A stretch of 64,000 bases of DNA from Stutzerimonas kunmingensis (GCF_002929225.1 NZ_PISM01000020.1:186001-250000); one strand, 5' to 3'; shown: positions 8,018 through 15,656, numbered from the stretch's first letter. Translations and numbers: made by a program. Notes: generated by a model from the sequence alone, not told the origin.

Positions 8018-8286
8018 ACGCCACCCCTTTTGCCGGTAATGGCGCCGCCAATGCACGCATCAACCAGCGCCTTGGCCATCTCGCCCAGGTGCTGCGCGGC
8101 ATGCGCCTCGGTAGAGCCGGCTGTGTCGCAGGCGACGTTCAAGGTGAGCTTGTTCGCGATATCGAGCAGACAGGATGCATGCTCAAGAGCATCGATCACG
8201 TCGAAGCCCTTGTTGACCGAGAAAAGCGCGCCACGCTGGAAGTGGCAAAAGTCCTGCGCCTCGGTGCGAAGTCGGGTGGCGCTCAT
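8014..8286 (-). CDS. DUF3077-type protein
   Basis: 90 residues from the ATG at 8284-8286. The segment FCHFQRGALFSVNKGFDVID followed by ALEHASCLLDIANKLTL and AQHLGEMAKALVDA fits the DUF3077 family of small Pseudomonas proteins. It overlaps both neighbours by ATGA (with the 74-residue gene before and the primase after), so translation is coupled. Function is unknown; its position suggests a role in early satellite gene expression or replication. Confidence 0.7.
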   Translation of the reverse strand: MSATRLRTEAQDFCHFQRGALFSVNKGFDVIDALEHASCLLDIANKLTLNVACDTAGSTEAHAAQHLGEMAKALVDACIGGAITGKRGGV

Positions 8287-8507
8287 AGGGCACCCCCTTG
8301 GCTCGCTGCTTGGTGTAGCTCTGCGCCGGCCGCCAATGCATAGCAGCCGATGGCACGCACGGCGTGACGAAGGCCGTTCAAGTCCTGCGCTGACAGATGA
8401 TGTTCGCTCCCGTCGCCGCCCAGCAGATCGGCGAGAGTTTCCAGCGCATAGCCGGCGCTCATCATCTGGTCGCCGTGCGTCATGACCAACTGATTGAGGC
8501 TGCTCAT
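8283..8507 (-). CDS. small hypothetical satellite protein (74 residues)
   Basis: The frame MSSLNQLVMTHGDQMMSAGY starts at 8507 and ends at 8283, overlapping its neighbours by ATGA on both sides. It is predicted to be mostly helical (YALETLADLLGG, LNGLRHAVRAIGCYALAAG) and shows some resemblance in pattern to the DUF3077 protein that follows. I recognise no function. The double overlap is strong support that it is translated. Confidence 0.65.
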   Translation of the reverse strand: MSSLNQLVMTHGDQMMSAGYALETLADLLGGDGSEHHLSAQDLNGLRHAVRAIGCYALAAGAELHQAASQGGAL

Positions 8508-8677
8508 TGCGCACCCCCGATCGCTTCAAGGGCGCGGGCCTTGGCCATCGCTTCGTTGTAGCGGCGCAGGCGGACGGAAAGGGACGAATCGGCGCGCAGC
8601 GCGGCGAAGGCGCGGGCCTTCAGGGCAGCGGCGTGGTGCTGAATTGCAGACGGATTGAGGGCGTGCGGGTGCTTCAT
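8504..8677 (-). CDS. small hypothetical protein (57 residues; longer start possible)
   Basis: I choose the ATG at 8675-8677 because GGAG lies 8 bp upstream. It gives a basic helical protein (AIQHHAAALKARAFAALRAD, YNEAMAKARALEAIGGAQ) that overlaps the next gene by ATGA. The same frame stays open upstream to an ATG at 9013, which would add a 112-residue, Cys- and Arg-rich extension spanning the leader's attenuator-like hairpin. Such low-complexity extensions over the leader recall the Ash-type frames of P4-like elements and may be annotated as one 169-residue protein. I favour the short form. Confidence 0.55.
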   Translation of the reverse strand: MKHPHALNPSAIQHHAAALKARAFAALRADSSLSVRLRRYNEAMAKARALEAIGGAQ

Positions 8678-9070
8678 GGGTGGTGCTCCGTGTGTAGTGG
8701 AGCTGCCACGAACCGTCGCCAAACAGTTATGGGTGGCAGCCGTGCGCAGGTTGGCGAACCGGGACACACGGAACCCGGCAGACCTTTCGGTCTCCCACGC
8801 ACGACCGCCATAACACGGCATTGCGGGCACAAAAAAAGCGCCTGCAATGAGAGTATGGGCGCCTGTGCGCCGTGTGGTATTCGGGTCGCCAAACCCGGTC
8901 GCTGAATTTGCAGCGACGGGCAGACTGTAGCGCCCCGTCAGAAGGCGTGCAAGCCCATCGAGGGCTCGCAACGCTTGCGCGAACACCGGGCATGGCATAG
9001 ATTCGGCGTGCATATTTGATTTCTCCCACGCCTCCGGTTGCAGCCGGGGGCGTTTTTGTTTGTGGCCCGC
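8678..9070 (-). promoter_or_regulatory. structured leader between early and replication genes, P4-immunity-like
   Basis: 393 bp without a convincing independent gene. Read on the minus strand it begins with a GC-rich hairpin (CGCCCCCGG/CCGGAGGCG, about 9030-9060), then a region with coding potential but odd composition, then a terminator-like element at 8831-8862 (stem GCGCC/GGCGC followed by seven T), before the 57-residue gene. In phage P4 the leader ahead of the replication operon contains premature terminators controlled by an immunity RNA. The resemblance is in layout only; I could not identify seqA/seqC-type complementary boxes with confidence. Confidence 0.4.
8831..8862 (-). terminator. 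attenuator-like terminator in the satellite leader
   Basis: On the minus strand GCGCC pairs with GGCGC across a 15-base loop and is followed directly by seven T. The stem is short, so termination may be partial, as expected of a regulated attenuator between the early genes and the replication genes. Confidence 0.4.
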
Positions 9071-9691
9071 TCAGCCGGCGAGTGCTTGCAGCAGCGGTGC
9101 GCTTGGCGCGTCTCCGCGCAGCCAGGCGTTTACGGCGTCGTTCTCAGCCTTGCGGCGCCGGTACTGCGCCATCAGCTCGGCGCGGCGCTCCTCAACCGCG
9201 TGGGCTGCGCACGGTTCTGGCCCCTCCGTCCAAGGCACGCGCACCAGGTGCGCCATTGCCTCGACCGCCGCCTCGATGCCGCGTTGTTCCTCGGTCAGTT
9301 CGCTTTCCACATAGCTTTGCCAAGCGGCTGGCTCATTGGCGTAGTGCGCGGGCTGCTCCAGGTGGTAAACCACCCAGCGCTTGAGCAAGCCTTGGTTGCG
9401 CATCACGCCGATACGCGCTTCGCGCATCGCAAACTGGCCGGTACCGCAGACTTTTCCGTATTCCCGGCTGACGGCGCGTTCGAGCAGCCGGCGCAGCTCG
9501 TACGGGTGCGGCTCCAGCGGCACGACATAACCGTCAGCGTTGATAAACAGCGCTTCTCGTTCCTGCGGGTCAAAGCAGATCGTGGCGATGGTGAAGGCGC
9601 GCCACACAAGGCCCGCCAGCTTCGGCGGCGCGAAGCCGAGGCCGGTTGGATCGAAGAAAGGCGTATCGAAAGGGACGCGGGGGAAGCTCAT
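9071..9691 (-). CDS. conserved satellite protein of unknown function (206 residues)
   Basis: Starts at the ATG at 9689-9691, which overlaps the alpA stop as ATGA; GGGAG lies 9 bp upstream. The frame could open further upstream but would overlap alpA completely. The protein begins MSFPRVPFDTPFFDPTGLGF and has a long charged helical C-terminal half (EERRAELMAQYRRRKAENDAV). I see no catalytic motif and recognise no family. Its place directly after alpA suggests a regulatory or early function. Confidence 0.65.
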   Translation of the reverse strand: MSFPRVPFDTPFFDPTGLGFAPPKLAGLVWRAFTIATICFDPQEREALFINADGYVVPLEPHPYELRRLLERAVSREYGKVCGTGQFAMREARIGVMRNQGLLKRWVVYHLEQPAHYANEPAAWQSYVESELTEEQRGIEAAVEAMAHLVRVPWTEGPEPCAAHAVEERRAELMAQYRRRKAENDAVNAWLRGDAPSAPLLQALAG

Positions 9692-9969
9692 GCGGCAGCA
9701 CTCCCACGGGCGGCGATCCGGCTTTTGACCCAGGCTTGCACCTCGGCCAGCACCCACGCGACCGGCGCACCCCGCGCGGTGCTGTTGCTCAGCTTCACCG
9801 GCTGGGGAAAGCCGCTGTCTGCCTGCTTCATCAGCTTGTAAATCGTCGGCCGCGCCAGCCCGACGATTGCCACGACTTCGGGCATGCGAATCAGGGTGGT
9901 GGCGGGGTCGAGCGGGAGCGGGCCGGCAGGCGCTGCGGTGTTCTTGCCGGTCATCGGCACGGCCTTCAT
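9688..9969 (-). CDS. AlpA-family phage transcriptional regulator
   Basis: 93 residues. The core LIRMPEVVAIVGLARPTIYK followed by LMKQADSGFPQPVKLS and APVAWVLAEVQAWV is the AlpA/MerR-like winged helix-turn-helix pattern. AlpA-like proteins activate integrase/excisionase genes or satellite late genes in response to a helper phage. The ATG at 9967-9969 overlaps the stop of the preceding HTH gene (ATGA); a second Met at residue 6 also has an AAGG upstream. Confidence 0.85.
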   Translation of the reverse strand: MKAVPMTGKNTAAPAGPLPLDPATTLIRMPEVVAIVGLARPTIYKLMKQADSGFPQPVKLSNSTARGAPVAWVLAEVQAWVKSRIAARGSAAA

Positions 9970-10199
9970 GCCTGCTTACCTGCGCGGGTCTGGCTTTCCA
10001 GCCAGGCGGCCACATCCTGGCGGCGGTAGCGCACCGCCGACCCACACTTGACCCAGGCGGGGCCTCCTCGGCGAGTGCTGCGCCAGGCGGCAAGGGTGCG
10101 ATGCGAGAGACCGAGCGCGGCGGCTACTTGGTCAGCTGTGAGCAGATCGGAAGGAGAGAACGGCAGTGGATTGGCTGCCGGGTGGTGTGGACTGGACAT
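9966..10199 (-). CDS. small helix-turn-helix DNA-binding protein (excisionase-like)
   Basis: 77 residues. LLTADQVAAALGLSHRTLAA followed by WRSTRRGGPAWVKCGSAVRY and RRQDVAAWLES is the HTH_17/MerR-type domain found in excisionases and small phage regulators. AGGGG lies about 10 bp before the start at 10199. Lying two genes from the integrase and overlapping alpA, it may be the recombination directionality factor, alternatively a repressor. Confidence 0.75.
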   Translation of the reverse strand: MSSPHHPAANPLPFSPSDLLTADQVAAALGLSHRTLAAWRSTRRGGPAWVKCGSAVRYRRQDVAAWLESQTRAGKQA

Positions 10200-10251
10200 T
10201 GAGCAAATCCCCTGTGCTGGTAGACAGGGGGAACGTTATGTAGACGGGCCG

Positions 10252-11016
10252 CTACTGGTCTTTCTGAGTTTTCGTTGTGTTCTTAGAAAGACGGTCTTTC
10301 CACTTGTAGTAAGCCGCGCGCGCCGTCTCATACGACACCGCATAAGCATCGCCAGCTCTGGCTATAGCCTCCGTAACGGCAGTACCTTCTCGCTTTATGC
10401 AGTTGCAAACCGCACAGTAAATTTCGAGATCGCGCTCCTCGCGCGGAGGCCGGACAGGGTTCGTAGGTCGGCCTGGCAGAATAATCTCGTCGCACCAATC
10501 CCCGCCCATAAGTACTTTCCAGAACGCATCAGCCAGCGCCATCAGTATCCAGCGTTCGATATCCTTGCCATCGTGAACGCGCTGAATGAAGCGGTCGAGC
10601 ATGCAAGCCTTGAATAGCTCGTTATCCTCGTCTGTCGACTCCCCTACGCCTATCCGGGCAAATAAAGCGTCAAGATCATCAGGTGCCAGAGGATTCCACG
10701 CCCAAAGTAGACGTCCACGTCCTTCCGTATCCGGCAGTAGAACCCAGCGCTCCGTAGCCTGAGCACGGTTCGCACCCTTCAAATGTGGCAGCTCAATCCC
10801 ATGCCCTTCGGCGAAATGCCGGCCACCAGCGGTGGTGTGCTCGGTAATACTTGCAGCGAGTTCACCAGAACACGTTTCGTGTTCTGAACACCATGTGTTC
10901 ACCCCGGTTACGGTTCGTGTTCCATCGCTGTAGGCCGCGTCATTACTGGCTTTCAGCGATTCAGGAACACCAAGAACACCAAGAACACCGATTTTTCTGG
11001 TGGGTTGGATAAGCAT
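10252..11016 (-). CDS. satellite protein of unknown function with iteron-encoded N-terminus
   Basis: 254 residues from the ATG at 11014-11016, placed 2 bp after the integrase stop. The N-terminal peptide IGVLGVLGVPESLKAS is encoded by the 36-bp repeat, and the next 40 codons contain five more GTGTTC/GAACAC words. The C-terminal part (EGTAVTEAIARAGDAYAVSY followed by ETARAAYYKWKDRL) looks like a helix-turn-helix. The middle region (RGRLLWAWNPLAPDDLDALF) has no motif known to me. I cannot give a function; a DNA-binding role in replication or control is a guess from the HTH and from the iterons inside its own gene. Confidence 0.6.
   Translation of the reverse strand: MLIQPTRKIGVLGVLGVPESLKASNDAAYSDGTRTVTGVNTWCSEHETCSGELAASITEHTTAGGRHFAEGHGIELPHLKGANRAQATERWVLLPDTEGRGRLLWAWNPLAPDDLDALFARIGVGESTDEDNELFKACMLDRFIQRVHDGKDIERWILMALADAFWKVLMGGDWCDEIILPGRPTNPVRPPREERDLEIYCAVCNCIKREGTAVTEAIARAGDAYAVSYETARAAYYKWKDRLSKNTTKTQKDQ
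10868..10990 (-). repeat. GTGTTC/GAACAC iteron cluster with right copy of the 36-bp repeat
   Basis: Eight GTGTTC or GAACAC words occur in about 120 bp: 10868, 10879, 10886, 10895, 10917, 10965, 10974 and 10983. The last three belong to the 36-bp unit at 10955-10990, the exact reverse complement of 2924-2959. The cluster lies inside the coding sequence of the 254-residue protein. Confidence 0.85.
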
Positions 11017-11018
11017 CG

Positions 11019-12254
11019 TCACACTGCCTTCCCGAACTGGCCTTGCACCACGGTTCCGTTCTCCAAGCCATCCAGGTAATCGGCATACCACTGCATCATG
11101 GTGCGCCGCTGCTCCAGGTAGATGGCCTTGTTGTAGACGCCGGCCACCCCATCCTCCGCATGGGATAGCTGCGCCTCTACATGCTCCTTGGCGAAGCCGT
11201 GTTCGCGCAGCGTGGTCGAAGCGATGTGGCGGAAGCCGTGGGCAGTCTGCCGGCCTTCGTAACCCATGCGGCGAAGCGCCATGTTGAAGGCCATGTTGCT
11301 ACGCGGCTTGGTACGGTCGTTCCGGCCAGGGAACAGCAATGGATAAGCCCCGGTGATGGCACGCAGGCCCTTGAGTGCTTCGAGGGCCTGGCGCGAAAGC
11401 GGGACGGTGTGTGTTCTCCGCTTCTTCATGCGCTCGGCCGGCACGACCCATAGGCCGGCTTCGCGGTCGAATTCGCTCCAGGTGGCTTCCCTCAGTTCGC
11501 TGGGGCGGGCGCCAGTGAGCATGAGTAAGCGCAGGCCGTGGCGTAGGTCATCAGCGTGTGGATAAGCGCTGATCGAGCGCAGCAGGGCGGGCAGCTCCTT
11601 GGCCGAAACGTGTGCATAGTTCTCGGCTGGCTTGGTTTGGAGAAAGCGGCTCAGTCCGTCCAGGGGGTTGTGCACTGCGCGGCCTGTGACGCGGGCCAGG
11701 TCATAGATTTCCTTGCAGGATCGGCGCACTCGGCCCATCTGCTCGACAATGCCCAGCTTCTCCATGCCACGCAGGAACTCCATCCACTCGATGGGCGTTA
11801 TCTCGGCAAAGGGTCGCTTGCCGAACACCGGGAAGGCATGCAGCTCCAGCGCGCCAATGGTTCGTTTCGCTGTGCTGTCGGCCCAGCCGGGCCGGCGAAT
11901 CTCGATCCACTCGCGGCCTAGTGTCTCGAATGTGTGCCCAGCGGCCTCCAGGGATGAAGCCTGACGGGCTTGCTTCGTGGTGATGGGGTTCTTTCCCTCA
12001 CTGGCGTCCGCCCGCAGCTCAGCAGCCTTGGCGCGGGCTACCGATCCGCCAACGGTGGGGTAGCTCCCTAGGCCGATCCATGACCACTTCCCGTCAGGTT
12101 TCTTGTACCTCAGCTCCCATGACTTCCCGCCGTTGGGCTTAACCCGGAAGTAAAGCCCCTGGCCGTCATGTTCCCTGTAGGTCGTCTGCTCTGGCTCCAG
12201 CCCACCCAGGGTGGTATCCGCCAGCGGGCGGCGCTTGATATCGCTGCGCTTCAT
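11019..12254 (-). CDS. P4-type tyrosine recombinase (integrase)
   Basis: 411 residues from the ATG at 12252-12254 ([20 protein letters not shown]); an ATG 48 bp upstream is possible but extends beyond the usual N-terminus. The N-terminal DUF4102-like domain ([29 protein letters not shown]), a core-binding domain (about 110-200) and the catalytic domain are present: Arg in [14 protein letters not shown], Lys region [23 protein letters not shown], and the Tyr nucleophile in VYNKAIY. It adjoins tRNA-Arg, its likely target, and its own gene end is 2 bp from the next gene, so it heads the element's leftward operon. Confidence 0.93.
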   Translation of the reverse strand: MKRSDIKRRPLADTTLGGLEPEQTTYREHDGQGLYFRVKPNGGKSWELRYKKPDGKWSWIGLGSYPTVGGSVARAKAAELRADASEGKNPITTKQARQASSLEAAGHTFETLGREWIEIRRPGWADSTAKRTIGALELHAFPVFGKRPFAEITPIEWMEFLRGMEKLGIVEQMGRVRRSCKEIYDLARVTGRAVHNPLDGLSRFLQTKPAENYAHVSAKELPALLRSISAYPHADDLRHGLRLLMLTGARPSELREATWSEFDREAGLWVVPAERMKKRRTHTVPLSRQALEALKGLRAITGAYPLLFPGRNDRTKPRSNMAFNMALRRMGYEGRQTAHGFRHIASTTLREHGFAKEHVEAQLSHAEDGVAGVYNKAIYLEQRRTMMQWYADYLDGLENGTVVQGQFGKAV

Positions 12255-12258
12255 CCCT

Positions 12259-12305
12259 TGTATGCCTCGGTTCGAATTTTCGGCCAGCATACAAGCTGGC
12301 ATACA
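12259..12305. promoter_or_regulatory. putative integrase arm-type sites, right end
   Basis: AGCATACA at 12286-12293 and GGCATACA at 12298-12305 are spaced 12 bp start to start, exactly as the pair at 2703-2722 near the other end. An inverted copy (TGTATGCC) is at 12259-12266, close to the integrase start, where binding could also repress the gene. Confidence 0.55.
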
Positions 12306-12352
12306 CGGCGGGAAGTGCTAGGGGTAGACAGGGAGATACAGCCAGAAACAAG

Positions 12353-12375
12353 AAAGCCCGCACGGGGCGGGCTTT
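12353..12375 (-). terminator. element-borne terminator for tRNA-Arg
   Basis: Stem AAAGCCCGC/GCGGGCTTT with a 5-base loop. The stem is the same as the core of the presumed original tRNA terminator at 2562-2590, so the element appears to restore a terminator behind the tRNA it separates from its own. Confidence 0.6.
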
Positions 12376-12420
12376 TCATGGTGTTTCGTAGACTGCTGGA
12401 GACAGTTAGAAACAGGTATT

Positions 12421-12497
12421 TGGCGCATCCGGCGGGATTCGAACCCACGACCCCTGCCTTCGGAGGGCAGTACTCTATCCAGCTGAGCTACGGATGC
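12421..12497 (-). tRNA. tRNA-Arg (anticodon CCG)
   Basis: 77 bases including an encoded CCA. The acceptor stem GCATCCG pairs with CGGATGC, the D arm reads AGCTCAGCTGGATAGAG, the anticodon stem CTGCC/GGCAG encloses the loop CTCCGAA with anticodon CCG, and the T arm has GGTTCGAATCC. It reads Arg codon CGG. Its 3' end is the integration site of the neighbouring element and the gene remains intact. Confidence 0.95.
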
Positions 12498-12665
12498 GTT
12501 GCGGGGCGCAATCATACGCATGTCGTTGACGGGCGTCCATGCTGGTGCGGCCGGACGGATACGGTCCAGGTGCGGCTTTTTCGCAGCTGCCCGAGGCCGG
12601 TCCGGCTGGTACCCTTGCGAGTCGCGGCCGGGGGCCGTGGGTGTTCGAATGGCGAGGGGATGGAG

Positions 12666-13361
12666 ATGTCGGGCCATATCAGACTCTGGGATGCGCCGCT
12701 GCGGCTGTTTCACTGGTTGTTCGCCGGGACGGTGATCGCAGCCGTCGTCACCGGCTGGGTGGGCGGCAATCTGATGCCCTGGCATGGCCGGCTCGGTCTG
12801 CTGGTGCTGGGGCTGCTGGTATTTCGTCTGGTGTGGGGCTTCGTCGGGTCGACCTACGCACGCTGGTCGCGGATCTTCGCGGCAACCGTCGGTGTGAAGG
12901 ACTATCTGCAGGGCAACTGGCGCGAGGCCGGCCACAACCCGCTCGGTGCTTTTTCGGTGCTGGCCATGCTGCTGCTGGTGAGCTTTCAGGTGATCAGCGG
13001 CTTGATGGCAACCGATGACATCGCCTTCCAGGGCCCGCTTTATGCGTTGGTCAGCAGCGAAACCGGCAGCGCGCTGAGCGGCCTGCATCGGCAGGCAAAG
13101 TGGCTGCTGCTGGTGCTGATCGGCATGCACATCGGGGCCATCATCTATTACACGCTGGTGATGCGCCGTCCGCTGGTGCGCGCGATGATTGCAGGAAGAA
13201 CGCAGCGCGAGCACCCGACCCAGCAGGATGCCCGCGGTGGTTCGCTGTTTGCGGCGGTGCTGGCGATTGCGCTGGGTGCGGCTTGCGTATGGGGTGTGCA
13301 AGCGGTAGGGGATTGGCTGGAGCCGGAACCCGCCGCGGTCGCACCGAGCCTGGACTGGTAA
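12666..13361 (+). CDS. cytochrome b561-family di-heme membrane protein
   Basis: 231 residues. I choose the ATG at 12666 because AGGGG lies 6 bp upstream; for the ATG at 12660 it would be immediately adjacent. Four transmembrane helices carry candidate haem ligands: [24 protein letters not shown] and IGMHIGAI. The family (Ni/Fe-hydrogenase b-type/cytochrome b561) shuttles electrons across or within the inner membrane. It converges with a cytochrome c' gene, and the pair often occurs together in pseudomonads, so they may be redox partners. Confidence 0.85.
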   Translation: MSGHIRLWDAPLRLFHWLFAGTVIAAVVTGWVGGNLMPWHGRLGLLVLGLLVFRLVWGFVGSTYARWSRIFAATVGVKDYLQGNWREAGHNPLGAFSVLAMLLLVSFQVISGLMATDDIAFQGPLYALVSSETGSALSGLHRQAKWLLLVLIGMHIGAIIYYTLVMRRPLVRAMIAGRTQREHPTQQDARGGSLFAAVLAIALGAACVWGVQAVGDWLEPEPAAVAPSLDW

Positions 13362-13390
13362 GCCAGCCGACGGGTTGGTGTCGGCTGGCT
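13361..13390. terminator. bidirectional terminator between cytochrome genes
   Basis: An 11-bp perfect stem (AGCCAGCCGAC) with an 8-base loop lies between the convergent cytochrome b and cytochrome c' genes. Confidence 0.6.
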
Positions 13391-13398
13391 GCGACGGG

Positions 13399-13863
13399 TC
13401 AGTCGGCGCGGAACTTGTCGTGGCAGGACTTGCAGCTGCCGCCGACGTCACCGAAGGCCTTCTTGATCGCGGCTTGGTCGCCTTCCGCTGCGACCTTGGC
13501 GAGCTGGTTGGCGGCGGCGGTGAAGTTGCGACCGATCTGCCCGGCTTCGTCGAGGTTCTGGAAGAACTCAGGCTTCAGGCGAGTCGCCTTGCCCAGCTGC
13601 TCGGTCGTGGTGTCCGGGCTGTACAGGCTGCCCATGCCGGAATTGGCGATGGCGGCGATGGCATTGGCGGCGGCGGCTACCTTGGCCTGGTCGTAGGGCT
13701 CCTTACCGTCGACTACCTGGGCCTTGATCTTGCCCATGTTCCAGGACATGAACTGGTAGCCGGCCTGGCGGGTTTCGACCATCTCTTCCGGCTTCATCTG
13801 CGCCTGGACGGCAGTGCTGGCCAGCAGGGCGGCGGCCACGACGCCTGTCATCAATGCTTTCAC
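13399..13863 (-). CDS. periplasmic cytochrome c'
   Basis: 154 residues with a signal peptide (cleavage after AVQA). A single CxxCH haem motif (CKSCH, residues 144-148) sits at the extreme C-terminus, and the protein is otherwise a four-helix bundle, which defines class II cytochromes c'. MKPEEMVETRQAGYQFMSWN is the typical start of the mature chain. These proteins bind nitric oxide or carry electrons in the periplasm. It is convergent with the cytochrome b561-like gene. About 300 bp separates it from the divergent gabD-like gene; I see no other gene there. Confidence 0.92.
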   Translation of the reverse strand: MKALMTGVVAAALLASTAVQAQMKPEEMVETRQAGYQFMSWNMGKIKAQVVDGKEPYDQAKVAAAANAIAAIANSGMGSLYSPDTTTEQLGKATRLKPEFFQNLDEAGQIGRNFTAAANQLAKVAAEGDQAAIKKAFGDVGGSCKSCHDKFRAD

Positions 13864-14164
13864 GGTAACTCCTTATCGATCCTTGGTTATCGGCGGCCGA
13901 GGCCGCTCGCGCACAACTATACCCCGGCCAGTAGTAGGGTTTGGGTAACAAGTCGTGACAGGCCGTGCGATGTATCAGGCTGGTCAATGGCGCGACAACG
14001 TCATGCGTCATGAGCTTGCCGGGCCAGTGGCTGCGGTCCTAGCATGGCCGTTCGCAGTGCAATGCGGCGACAGGAACCGGGCGGCGAAGGACGGTTCAGA
14101 TGAGCGTCGTATCAGCCAAACTTTCCGCAGCGGGCCTGCCGCTACGATGCCCGAGGAGACTGCC

Positions 14165-15613
14165 ATGCAACTCAAAGACACCGCTCTGTTCCGTCAGCAG
14201 GCCTATATTGATGGCGCCTGGCTGGATGCCGACAGCGGCCAGACCATCAGCGTGAACAACCCGGCCACCGGCGAAACGCTTGGCACGGTGCCGAAGATGG
14301 GCGCCGCGGAAACCCGTCGCGCCGTCGATGCCGCCGAGCGTGCGCTGCCGGCCTGGCGTGATCTGACCGCCAAGGAGCGTTCGCAGAAGCTGCGCCGCTG
14401 GTTCGAGCTTTTGATGGAGAACCAGGACGATCTGGGCCGCCTGATGACCCTGGAGCAGGGCAAGCCGCTGGCCGAGGCCAAGGGCGAGATCGCCTACGCG
14501 GCGTCCTTCATCGAGTGGTTCGCCGAGGAAGCCAAGCGCATCTACGGCGATACCATTCCTGGCCATCAGAAAGACAAACGCATCATCGTCATCAAGCAGC
14601 CGATCGGCGTGACCGCGGCGATCACGCCGTGGAATTTCCCGGCAGCGATGATTACCCGCAAAGCCGGCCCGGCACTCGCAGCTGGCTGCACCATGGTGAT
14701 CAAACCCGCTTCGCAGACGCCGTTCTCGGCACTGGCGATGGTCGAGTTGGCCGAACGTGCCGGGATTCCCAAGGGCGTGCTCAGCGTGGTCACCGGCTCG
14801 GCGGGCGACATCGGCAACGAGCTGACCGCCAACCCCAAGGTCCGCAAGATTTCCTTCACCGGCTCCACCGAAGTGGGTGCCAAGCTGATGGAGCAGTGCG
14901 CGCCAGGGATCAAGAAGGTGTCCCTCGAGCTGGGCGGCAATGCGCCGTTCATCGTCTTCGACGACGCCGATCTGGACGAGGCGGTGAAGGGTGCCGTGCA
15001 GTCCAAGTACCGCAATGCCGGGCAGACCTGTGTCTGCGTCAACCGCATCTATGTGCAGGACGGCGTGTACGACACCTTCGCCGAGAAATTCCAGGCGGCG
15101 GTGGCCAAGCTGCGGGTTGGCAATGGCCTGGAGGAGGGTACCGATCTCGGCCCGCTGATCGATGATCGCGCTGCCGCCAAGGTCCGCGAGCATATCGAGG
15201 ATGCCGTCGCCCAGGGCGCGCGACTGGTGGCGGGCGGCCAGGCCCATGCGCTTGGCGGCAGCTATTTCGAGCCGACCGTGCTGGTCGACGTGCCGGACAG
15301 CGCCAAGGTGGCCAAGGAAGAGACCTTCGGCCCGTTGGCGCCGCTGTTCCGCTTCAAGGACGAGGCCGATGCGATCGCCAAGGCCAACGACACCGAGTTC
15401 GGCCTGGCCTCCTACTTTTATGCGCGCGATCTGGGCCGGGTGTTCCGCGTCGCCGAGGCGCTGGAGTACGGCATGGTGGGCATCAATACCGGGCTGATCT
15501 CCACCGAAGTGGCGCCTTTCGGCGGGGTGAAGTCCTCCGGCCTTGGCCGCGAGGGCTCCAAGTACGGCATTGAGGATTACCTGGAGATCAAGTATCTCTG
15601 CATGGGCATCTGA
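14165..15613 (+). CDS. gabD: NADP-type succinate-semialdehyde dehydrogenase
   Basis: 482 residues from the ATG at 14165, with GAGGAG 7 bp upstream. It has the aldehyde dehydrogenase landmarks: ITPWNFPAAMITRK for cofactor binding, FTGSTEVG, LELGGNAPF with the general-base Glu, and GQTCVCVNR with the catalytic Cys. Length and the N-terminus (MQLKDTALFRQQAYIDGAWL) fit GabD, which oxidises succinate semialdehyde to succinate in 4-aminobutyrate breakdown. No gabT is adjacent, and the gene is followed by its own terminator, so it is monocistronic. Confidence 0.88.
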   Translation: MQLKDTALFRQQAYIDGAWLDADSGQTISVNNPATGETLGTVPKMGAAETRRAVDAAERALPAWRDLTAKERSQKLRRWFELLMENQDDLGRLMTLEQGKPLAEAKGEIAYAASFIEWFAEEAKRIYGDTIPGHQKDKRIIVIKQPIGVTAAITPWNFPAAMITRKAGPALAAGCTMVIKPASQTPFSALAMVELAERAGIPKGVLSVVTGSAGDIGNELTANPKVRKISFTGSTEVGAKLMEQCAPGIKKVSLELGGNAPFIVFDDADLDEAVKGAVQSKYRNAGQTCVCVNRIYVQDGVYDTFAEKFQAAVAKLRVGNGLEEGTDLGPLIDDRAAAKVREHIEDAVAQGARLVAGGQAHALGGSYFEPTVLVDVPDSAKVAKEETFGPLAPLFRFKDEADAIAKANDTEFGLASYFYARDLGRVFRVAEALEYGMVGINTGLISTEVAPFGGVKSSGLGREGSKYGIEDYLEIKYLCMGI

Positions 15614-15625
15614 GCCACCTGTGAC

Positions 15626-15656
15626 AGCTGGCCTCAGGGTCTGAGGCTGGCTTTTT
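15626..15656 (+). terminator. terminator after gabD
   Basis: A 12-base-pair stem with two wobble pairs (core GCCTCAG/CTGAGGC) and a 3-base loop, followed by five T. Confidence 0.65.

Larger units (their letters stand above)
2628..12420. mobile_element. integrated P4-like satellite with its own capsid and prohead protease genes
   Basis: The block runs from a degenerate copy of the tRNA-Arg 3' end (2628-2642) to the tRNA-Arg gene itself (12421-12497). It contains a P4-type integrase next to the tRNA, AlpA, a second small HTH protein, a TOPRIM-DUF927 primase, HK97-type protease and major capsid genes, all on the minus strand. Pairs of GGCATACA words, 12 bp apart, lie just inside both ends and fit integrase arm sites. 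There is no terminase, portal, tail or lysis gene, so it cannot be a complete phage. The layout (integrase, AlpA, primase, then head genes) fits a satellite that needs a helper phage. Whether it is functional or a remnant of a larger capsid-forming island cannot be decided from sequence alone. Confidence 0.8.

Noticed and set aside
2628-12420. Reading the element as a complete prophage
   Set aside because: No terminase, portal, tail, lysis or holin genes among its coding sequences.
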